A stretch of 12,418 bases of DNA from Acidocella sp. (lineage in GTDB: Bacteria; Pseudomonadota; Alphaproteobacteria; Acetobacterales; Acetobacteraceae). The DNA lies in the NCBI GenBank assembly GCA_029077775.1, contig JAQNCU010000048.1:1-12418 (forward strand), in the 5' to 3' direction. Below the pieces are notes generated by a model. It did not search any database and was not told the origin of the DNA. It saw nothing but the letters and a program-made list of their open reading frames with translations. A program made the translations under genes and the position numbers. Positions 6,582-12,418 of this stretch are shown here, piece after piece. Numbering within the stretch: position 1 is the first letter of the stretch; each line of letters starts with the position of its first letter.

Positions 6582-7330
6582 AGCCGCCAGCCCTGGTGGA
6601 TCGCCGCAATCCCGCCGGACAGATTGCGGTATTTTACCCGCTCCAGCCCGGCTGCCTCCATCATCGCCTTCAGCCGCTCCTGGTCGGGGAACATCCTGAT
6701 GCTCTCGGCGAGATATTGGTAACTCGCCCGGTCGCCCGCGACCATTTCGCCAATACGCGGCAGGGCCTTGAACGACCACGCATCATAAACCGGCGTAAAC
6801 GCCGCCACCTGTAATTTCGAGAATTCGAGGCAAAAAAATTTCCCCCCAGGCTTTAACACGCGCCTGATCTCGGCCAGCACCCGGTCTTTGTTTGTGCAAT
6901 TGCGGAGCCCAAATGCCATCGAAACCCGGTCCACGCTGCGGTCTGGCAGGGCGATGGCCTCGGCATCGGTCACCAGAAACTGCGTCTCGGCCAGCCACCC
7001 TTTTGCCGCCGCCCGGTTGCGCCCCACGCCCAGCATCTGGGCATTGATGTCTGAGAGCACGGCCCGCCCGCCGCCCGCCTGCAACCAGCCGAATGTGATA
7101 TCCCCGGTGCCCCCCGCCAGGTCGAGCAGCATCCGGCCGGCTCGCGGCTCCAGCGCCTGGATAAAGTCGCGCTTCCACAGCCTGTGCACGCCGAGCGACA
7201 TCAGATCGTTCATCAGGTCGTATTTGGCGGCAACCGAGTCGAACACCTCGCGCACCATTTCACGCTTTTTGCCGCGCGCGACGCTTTGGAAGCCAAAATC
7301 GATCGTCTCATCCGGGTTGTCGCTGTTCAT
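6578..7330 (-). CDS. ubiE: Ubiquinone/menaquinone biosynthesis C-methyltransferase UbiE
   Basis: A SAM-dependent C-methyltransferase acting on 2-polyprenyl-6-methoxy-1,4-benzoquinol in ubiquinone synthesis, and on demethylmenaquinone where that exists. The 250-residue protein has the family N-terminus FGFQSVARGKKREMVREVFD, KYDLMNDLMSLGVHRLWK (36-53), SAM-binding motif I LLDLAGGTGD (68-77), SMAFGLRNCTNKDRVLAEI with RVLKPGGKFFCLEF after it, and the C-terminal signature LSGGIAAIHQGWRL. The ATG at 7330 is preceded closely by CGAGG. It leads a minus-strand operon with coaBC and dut. In many alphaproteobacteria ubiB lies between ubiE and coaBC; here the two overlap by 4 nt, so ubiB is absent from this site. 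The product fits with the ETF-QO in the window, which reduces ubiquinone. Confidence 0.95.
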   Translation of the reverse strand: MNSDNPDETIDFGFQSVARGKKREMVREVFDSVAAKYDLMNDLMSLGVHRLWKRDFIQALEPRAGRMLLDLAGGTGDITFGWLQAGGGRAVLSDINAQMLGVGRNRAAAKGWLAETQFLVTDAEAIALPDRSVDRVSMAFGLRNCTNKDRVLAEIRRVLKPGGKFFCLEFSKLQVAAFTPVYDAWSFKALPRIGEMVAGDRASYQYLAESIRMFPDQERLKAMMEAAGLERVKYRNLSGGIAAIHQGWRL

Positions 7331-7357
7331 GGCCTCGTTATAGCCCTATTTCGAGGT

Positions 7358-8153
7358 ATGCCGGAACTCCCCGAAGTTGAAACCGTGATGCGCGGGCTGG
7401 ATGCCCGGCTGACTGGCCGTCGCATCCAGGCCGCCACACTCCACCGGGCGGATTTGCGCTGGCCTGTCCCCGCCGGGTTCGCCGCCGCGCTCATCGGCGC
7501 GCGCGTGCTCGGCTTTCGCCGCCGCGCCAAATACATCCTTATCCGCCTGGATTCCGGGCTCTCGGTTTTGGTGCATCTGGGCATGTCTGGCCGGATGCTG
7601 ATCGACTCGCCCCCGGCTTTACACGAGCATCTGACCATCACCACCGATGACGGCGCGCGCATCGGGTTTGTCGACCCACGGCGTTTCGGCGCGCTCGATC
7701 TGGTGGCGACCAACGCGGAGGATAGCCACAAGCACCTTGCCATGCTCGGCCCCGAGCCTCTGGGCAATGAATTCTCAGCCCCGGTGTTGGGTGCTGCGCT
7801 GGCGGGCCGCGCCACACCTATTAAGGCGGCATTGCTCGATCAGCGGATCATCGCCGTTCCGCGCTGGTATCAGCCCGCGCCGTCTCGCCGGCAGCCTGGG
7901 GCCCGCACGGGTAGGGCGGCTGGTTCCGGCGATCCGCGACACGCTGACGGCGGCCATCGCGGCGGGCGGGTCATCGCTGCGCGATTATGTACAGCCCAGC
8001 GGTGAACTGGGATATTTTCAACATGCGTGGAAGGTCTATGGCCGCACGGGCCAGCCCTGCGAGCATTGCCCCGGCCCTGCCATCTGCCCCGGCGTCAGGT
8101 GCATCCCCCAGGCCGGGCGCAGCAGTTTTTATTGCCCGCGCACCCAACGCTGA
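7358..8153 (+). pseudogene. mutM: Formamidopyrimidine-DNA glycosylase (MutM/Fpg), disrupted by an internal deletion of about 32 bp
   Basis: MutM removes 8-oxoguanine and formamidopyrimidines. The first frame from ATG 7358 has the catalytic N-terminus MPELPEVET (P2, E3), the conserved Lys at residue 58 (RRRAKYILIRL), VHLGMSGRML, VDPRRFGALDL and LLDQRIIA. At 7856 homology jumps to the next frame, which continues RAGISPRRLAGSLG, SLRDYVQPSGELGYFQHAWK, VYGRTGQPCEHC and QAGRSSFYCPRTQR, stopping at 8151-8153. The segment expected between them, GLGNIYVCEAL or similar, is missing. It forms part of the helix-two-turn-helix and holds the DNA-contacting Asn. Restoring 32 nt mends the frame and gives 275 residues, the normal size. 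The first frame alone ends with an unrelated tail at about 8005. The last zinc-finger Cys (usually CPxCQ) reads Thr (CPRTQ). A loss of this size is unlikely to be a homopolymer read error. Confidence 0.88.
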
Positions 8154-8173
8154 ACCCACGGGGACATTGAATC

Positions 8174-9277
8174 TTATTGCACCCGCATCTCAGACGACCC
8201 GACCACGACCTTGTTGCGGCCGCTTGTCTTGGCGCGATACAGCCCGTTATCGGCGGCCTGCACCAATGCCTTGTGGTCGCCATCCGCGGCAAGCCGCGCC
8301 ACGCCCACGCTGACGGTGAATTTGCGGTGCGGAAACTCAGAATCGGCAACCAGCCTGCGCACCCGTTCCGCCACCACGAGCGCATCGGCGATGTCGGTGG
8401 AGGGCAGAATGATCGCAAATTCCTCCCCGCCATAGCGGGCCAGGAAATCATAGGGCCGCAGGCTGGACAGCAGCACCCGCGCCACCGATTGCAGCGCGGT
8501 ATCACCCGCCGGATGCCCAAACGTATCGTTATATTGCTTGAACATATCGACATCGACGATCAGCAGGGACAGCGCCGTGCCGGTGCGCCTGGTGCGGGAG
8601 ATCTCCTCAGCGAGTTTCTGGTCATAGGCCCGGCGATTGGGCACGCCCGTGAGCGCATCGGTAAGGTTCTGCTGCCCTAACCGCGCATTGGCCATCGACA
8701 ACCCGATGACCGTGCGCCGCATCTCCAGCAATTCCATCACCTGGCGGCCCAAAGTCTCCAGCGCGCTGGTCTGGTCGCCGCTGAGGGTACGGCTGCGCCG
8801 GTCCATCACGCTCAACAGCCCGAGCACGGCACCGCCCGGTGAGACCAGCGGCATGGCGCCACAAAAACGCAATTTGGCTGGCCCCAAAATCAGGCTGTCG
8901 CCCGCAAAGCGCGGGTCTTGCAACATGTCGGGCACCAGGATCAATTGCTCCGGCTGTAAAAGCGCGATGTCGCACAAGGCCGTGTTGCGCGGCAGGCTCA
9001 ACATTTTTTCCGCGAACACGCCGCTTGAGAAGCGCGATTTGATCCATTGGCGGCTGTGATCGATAAATGAGATCACCGAAATCGGCGTGCCACAAATATA
9101 GGCGGCAAGCCGCGCGATATCGTCATAGGCTTTCTCTGCCGCGCTATCGAGGATCTCATAACCCTCCAGCGTCTGGACGCGGGAAAGTTCCGTGTCGCTG
9201 GCAAAGGGCTCGCCTGTCAGTTTAAGCGCAAACCCGGCGGACGGTAACGCACGCTGGAATGTAAGAATTTCGTTCAC
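8174..9277 (-). CDS. GAF-GGDEF diguanylate cyclase
   Basis: A predicted cytoplasmic enzyme making cyclic di-GMP from two GTP. About residues 20-180 are a GAF sensor domain of the type in two-component-linked cyclases (EGYEILDSAAEKAYDDIARL, ICGTPISVISFIDHSRQWIK, AMPLVSPGGAVLGLLSVMDR). A linker helix leads to the GGDEF domain: LTDALTGVPNRRAYDQ, DVDMFKQYNDTFGHPAGD, and the active site GGEEF (283-287). An intact product-inhibition site RPYD (274-277) precedes it. No membrane segment or EAL domain is seen. GTG 9277 is chosen because AAAGG lies 9 nt upstream. ATG 9295 and GTG 9316 in the same frame would add 6 and 13 residues. It converges on mutM with a 20-nt gap, in which no clear terminator is seen. 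The ligand is unknown. Confidence 0.92.
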   Translation of the reverse strand: MNEILTFQRALPSAGFALKLTGEPFASDTELSRVQTLEGYEILDSAAEKAYDDIARLAAYICGTPISVISFIDHSRQWIKSRFSSGVFAEKMLSLPRNTALCDIALLQPEQLILVPDMLQDPRFAGDSLILGPAKLRFCGAMPLVSPGGAVLGLLSVMDRRSRTLSGDQTSALETLGRQVMELLEMRRTVIGLSMANARLGQQNLTDALTGVPNRRAYDQKLAEEISRTRRTGTALSLLIVDVDMFKQYNDTFGHPAGDTALQSVARVLLSSLRPYDFLARYGGEEFAIILPSTDIADALVVAERVRRLVADSEFPHRKFTVSVGVARLAADGDHKALVQAADNGLYRAKTSGRNKVVVGSSEMRVQ

Positions 9278-9316
9278 GAGATGACACCTTTCCATAAGGG
9301 TGCTCTCACAAGACAC

Positions 9317-9450
9317 CGCAATGGTTTATTAAGCGTTAAAATCCATCATGTCCGCCGGATTTTTCATAAATTTTTATATTTTTTTGTTGTTAAGCCTATG
9401 GTCATACGCAGTCATTTTTTATTTCGTATTCATTTTCATTATTTGCGGTC
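9317..9450. other. AT-rich intergenic segment between bcp and the diguanylate cyclase
   Basis: About 130 nt, strongly A/T-rich, between two minus-strand genes. It must contain the end of the glnE-bcp transcript and probably the cyclase promoter. A weak hairpin, AAAATCC (9338-9344) with GGATTTT (9357-9363) around a 12-nt loop, could be a terminator, but its stem is short and mostly A-T. No convincing promoter pair, small ORF or copy of the REP-like units was found. Confidence 0.5.
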
Positions 9451-9921
9451 TCAGCCACCGAGGGCCTTCACCGCTTCGAGAACCTCAGAGGCATGGCCCT
9501 CGATCTTCACCTTTGGCCAGATCTTCGCCACCACTCCCTTGGCATCCACCAGCACGGTGGAGCGCTCGATTCCCATATATTTTTTCCCGTACATCGATTT
9601 CTCGACCCAGGCGCCATAAGCCGCGATGGTCGTCGTTTCGGTGTCCGAGGCGAGCGGAAAATGCAGATTATATTTCGCCGCGAATTTATCGAGCGCCTTC
9701 ACGCTGTCCTTGGAAACCCCGATCACCGTCACCCCGATTTTGCCAAGCTGGGGTAGCGCCTCCTGAAAGGCGCAGGCTTGCTTGGTGCAACCCGGCGTGT
9801 CGGCCTTGGGGTAGAAATACAAAACAAATGGTGCACCCGTCAGCCCTTTGAGGCTGACCTCTCGCCCGGCTGAGGCGGGCATTGAAAAATCCGGTGCGGG
9901 CTGGCCGACGCTGATGCTCAT
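9451..9921 (-). CDS. bcp: Thioredoxin-dependent peroxiredoxin, Bcp/PrxQ family
   Basis: A cytoplasmic thiol peroxidase of 156 residues that reduces hydrogen peroxide and organic hydroperoxides using thioredoxin. It has VGQPAPDFSMPASAG at the N-terminus and the active site YFYPKADTPGCTKQAC. C45 is the peroxidatic cysteine and C50 the resolving cysteine five residues on, the atypical two-cysteine pattern of this family. Downstream are VIGVSKDSVKALDKFAAKYN, then SMYGKKYMGIERSTVLVD. ATG 9921 is chosen over the longer open frame (9957) because it gives the family start MSISVGQPAPDF, has GGAGA 7 nt upstream, and overlaps the glnE stop as ATGA. Co-transcription with glnE is likely. Confidence 0.95.
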   Translation of the reverse strand: MSISVGQPAPDFSMPASAGREVSLKGLTGAPFVLYFYPKADTPGCTKQACAFQEALPQLGKIGVTVIGVSKDSVKALDKFAAKYNLHFPLASDTETTTIAAYGAWVEKSMYGKKYMGIERSTVLVDAKGVVAKIWPKVKIEGHASEVLEAVKALGG

Positions 9922-12418
9922 GGGTCTGTCTCCGGTGTGATGTTGCGGTTGAAACAAGATTGCACGTCATGCGCCGCCTGCGCCATAAGGTGCCATAGCG
10001 CGTTCAGGTCCGCCGCACCCGTGGCGCGCAGCAGCGGGGCGAGCCGCGCCGCTTCTGGCTCCGTTGCGGTTTCGGCCAACCCCGTGATCCGGTCGATCCC
10101 CTGAACATTGCGCCATAGCAGATCGGCTTTGGCCAAGGCCTGCGCGTCAATGTCTGACAAAATCCCGGCGGCTGCCAAACCGCGCAAAGCCCGCGCGGTG
10201 TTGGGCGCGAACAACCCGTGATCATGCGGCCCATGGATCAGTTGTAGTGCCTCGGCGATGAAGCCCAATTCCAACATGCCGCCCGGCAGATGCTTCACGT
10301 CGAATGCCCCGCGCGGCTTCATCTCGGTGGCCAGGCGGGTGCGCATGGCGGCTGTATCGCGCCGGATGATGTCGGCGGGGACCGGGCGGGCGAGTGCGCG
10401 CAGGATGGCCGCGCGTAACACAGGCGCAAAGCCGGGGCTGGCCGCCATCACCCGTGCGCGGGTCAGCGCCAGGCGCTCCCATGTCCAGCTATCATGCGCG
10501 TGATAGCTCTCAAACGCGCTGAGTGCCACGGCGACAGGCCCCTGGTTGCCCGAGGGTCGCAACCGCATATCGACCTTGTAGAGCAACCCCTCCGGCCCCG
10601 GGGCGGTCAATGCCGCGGTAAGCGCGTGGCTCAACCGCACGAAATAGGGCGTGGGTGCCACTGGCAGCGCGGCATGGTCATAGATCATCATCAGATCGAG
10701 GTCGGAGCCCGCCAGCATCTCCCCGCCGCCCGCCTTGCCCAGCGCGATAATGCCGAAGGCCGCGCGCTTTATGCGCCCATATCGTGCCTCGTGCGCCGCC
10801 ATCACCAGCGGCAACAACAAAGACAAGGCCGCCTGCGCCAGGTTGCTGCGCAGCCGCCCGGCCTCGTTCGCGTCCATCCGCCCTTCCAACGTGGCAACCG
10901 AGAGGTGAAATTCCTCCCGCCGGACAAAGCGCCGGGTAATCGCCACCGCCTCCTCCAGATCAGATGCCTCACGCAGCATGGCCCGCAAAACCGGCTTCGG
11001 CGCGGTAAAGCGCGCATTCGGGGCGAGCAGCGCCTCCAATGCCTGGGCGTCCTCGGCCAGATGTGCGGCGAGCGACGGGGCCGCCCCCAACACCGCCGCC
11101 AGCCGGTGTAGCAAAGCCGGGTTGCGCACAAACAACGAGAGCAATTGCACGCCCGCGCGCTGGCGGGAGAGAAGCGTGTCGAAATGCCGGAAGGCGGCAT
11201 CCGGGTCGGGCTGCGCGCCCAGGGCATCCAGCAATGCGGGGAGCAACCCAGTCAACAGCCCGCGCGCCCGCTCAGACCGCAAAGCGGCCATCTGTCCGCC
11301 GGACCAGGCGCGCAGACGCGCCGTCAGATGCCGGATATCCGTGAACCCCAATGCCGCCGCATGGGCAGTGAAGGCGGGCGGTGGCGGCCCGGTGCTGCCG
11401 GGGTCGATCCCGCCCGGTGCGGCGTTTTCATGCCCGGCATCGAAAAACCCGAGGAAATGCCGGTGCACCCGCGCCAGCAATTTCGGGAAGGTTCGGGCGA
11501 AATGCGGGTCGCCGAGAAACACCGTGAAGGCCGCCATGCCCTGCGGCGTGTCGGGCAACGCGTGGGTTTGCCGGTCGGCGACCATTTGCAGCCTGTGTTC
11601 CACGCGCCGCAATTGCTGGTAATCCGCCGCCAATGCGCGCGCCACGGCGGCGGGCAGATGCCCGGCTTTGGCCAATGCAACCAGCGCCTCCAGCGTGGCG
11701 GGGATACGCAATTGCACATCCTGCCCGCCCCAAACCAGGCTGAGAGTCTGCACGATAAATTCGATTTCGCGGATGCCGCCGGGGCCGAGCTTTACATCGC
11801 GCCCGAGCAGCCCGCGCCGGCCATGGCGCGCATCGATCTTGCGTTTCATGTCATGGATCTCGCCGATCGCCGCGAAATCCAGGTGGCGCCGCCAGATAAA
11901 GGGCCGGATGGCGGTCAGAAACCCGGTTCCGAGCGCGATGTCCCCCGCCACAGGCCGGGCCTTTGAGAAGGCCGCGCGCTCCCATGTCCGCCCTTGAGAC
12001 TCATAATAGCGCAAAGCCGCGTCAAGGCCGATGACCGCCGGGCTCGCCGCCGGGTCCGGGCGCAACCGCAGATCCACCCGGAACACATAGCCATCGGCGT
12101 CGCGGTTGCTGAGCAATGCCAGTAAATCCCGGGCGAGCCGCGCCATCGTGGGTTGCGCTTCACCCGAATAGGCGGGAGCCTGGGGGTCGAACAGCAATAC
12201 GAGGTCGATATCCGAGGAATAATTCAGCTCCCGCGCGCCGAGCTTGCCCAGGGCCAGTGCCACGAATCCGCACGCGCGCTCGGGTGCCTCTGGAAAGGGC
12301 AGATTGATCTGCCCGGCGCGGTGCCGGCCCGATAACAGATGCCGACTCGCAACCGACCGGGCCGTTTCGGCCAGGTCAGCCAGGGCACCCGTGATCTGTT
12401 TCAGCCGCCACGCGCCCG
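9918..12418 (-). CDS. glnE: Bifunctional glutamine synthetase adenylyltransferase/adenylyl-removing enzyme, 5' end outside window
   Basis: GlnE adenylylates glutamine synthetase (inactive) and removes the AMP again, responding to PII and glutamine. Here 832 residues and the stop are visible. The frame stays open past the GTG at 12263 to the window edge (GAWRLKQITGALADLAE), so the true start lies outside. Alphaproteobacterial GlnE is often near 980 residues, so about 150 are missing. Both nucleotidyltransferase domains are present. The N-terminal de-adenylylating domain has GKLGARELNYSSDIDLVLLF and VDLRLRPDPAASPAVIGL, then RTWERAAFSKARPVAGD and GPGGIREIEFIVQ. The C-terminal adenylylating domain has ALGKAGGGEMLAGSDLDLMM, VDMRLRPSGNQGPVAV and TWERLALTRARVMA. 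Metal-binding Asp pairs (SDIDL, SDLDL) are intact in both. It overlaps bcp by 4 nt. Confidence 0.96.
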   Translation of the reverse strand, partial: GAWRLKQITGALADLAETARSVASRHLLSGRHRAGQINLPFPEAPERACGFVALALGKLGARELNYSSDIDLVLLFDPQAPAYSGEAQPTMARLARDLLALLSNRDADGYVFRVDLRLRPDPAASPAVIGLDAALRYYESQGRTWERAAFSKARPVAGDIALGTGFLTAIRPFIWRRHLDFAAIGEIHDMKRKIDARHGRRGLLGRDVKLGPGGIREIEFIVQTLSLVWGGQDVQLRIPATLEALVALAKAGHLPAAVARALAADYQQLRRVEHRLQMVADRQTHALPDTPQGMAAFTVFLGDPHFARTFPKLLARVHRHFLGFFDAGHENAAPGGIDPGSTGPPPPAFTAHAAALGFTDIRHLTARLRAWSGGQMAALRSERARGLLTGLLPALLDALGAQPDPDAAFRHFDTLLSRQRAGVQLLSLFVRNPALLHRLAAVLGAAPSLAAHLAEDAQALEALLAPNARFTAPKPVLRAMLREASDLEEAVAITRRFVRREEFHLSVATLEGRMDANEAGRLRSNLAQAALSLLLPLVMAAHEARYGRIKRAAFGIIALGKAGGGEMLAGSDLDLMMIYDHAALPVAPTPYFVRLSHALTAALTAPGPEGLLYKVDMRLRPSGNQGPVAVALSAFESYHAHDSWTWERLALTRARVMAASPGFAPVLRAAILRALARPVPADIIRRDTAAMRTRLATEMKPRGAFDVKHLPGGMLELGFIAEALQLIHGPHDHGLFAPNTARALRGLAAAGILSDIDAQALAKADLLWRNVQGIDRITGLAETATEPEAARLAPLLRATGAADLNALWHLMAQAAHDVQSCFNRNITPETDP

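Noticed and set aside
7850..7865. Programmed ribosomal frameshifting as the explanation for mutM
   Set aside because: No slippery heptamer is seen at the junction, and conserved residues are physically missing, which recoding would not explain.
9338..9363. Hairpin AAAATCC/GGATTTT as a bcp terminator
   Set aside because: The stem has 7 bp, mostly A-T, with a 12-nt loop and only four Ts in the bcp direction. It is mentioned only within the intergenic entry.

Overview
The window is GC-rich, tightly packed chromosomal DNA from an alphaproteobacterium. Gene content and protein style suggest the Rhodospirillales, perhaps an Acetobacteraceae-like lineage; that placement is inference from sequence style, not from a search. 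Most genes are conserved housekeeping genes. No phage, plasmid, CRISPR, tRNA or rRNA genes were seen.

Layout, left to right. A 3'-truncated electron-transfer-flavoprotein:ubiquinone oxidoreductase gene (minus, 1-1361) diverges from a frameshifted family 4-like uracil-DNA glycosylase gene (plus, 1471-2210). A secreted lytic transglycosylase (2325-3986) and moaB (3991-4530) follow on the plus strand, 4 nt apart. Then comes the only long non-coding stretch (4531-4953), which is AT-rich. It holds a terminator hairpin after moaB, three related REP-like hairpin units (two direct, one inverted, within an imperfect inverted-repeat element of about 200 bp), and an AT-rich segment with two perfect DnaA boxes plus one near-match, all in the same orientation. 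On the minus strand, ubiE-coaBC-dut form an operon with 4-nt start/stop overlaps (7330-4954). mutM runs divergently from ubiE (7358-8153) but is broken by an internal deletion of about 32 bp. A GAF-GGDEF diguanylate cyclase (minus, 8174-9277) converges on it. The last block, also minus, is glnE (5' end outside the window) overlapping bcp.

Two things stand out. First, both base-excision-repair glycosylases in the window, for uracil and for oxidised purines, are disrupted by frameshifts in or beside catalytic or DNA-binding motifs, while the dUTPase between them is intact. Each can be restored on paper by a simple indel: about 4 bp in an ATCC repeat, and about 32 bp removing the GLGN-type H2TH segment. 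Second, the dut/moaB convergent gap combines REP-like hairpins with a DnaA-box cluster. It sits beside the dut-coaBC-ubiE-mutM neighbourhood, which lies near dnaA in many alphaproteobacteria, so an origin or a DnaA-titration site is a real but unproven possibility.
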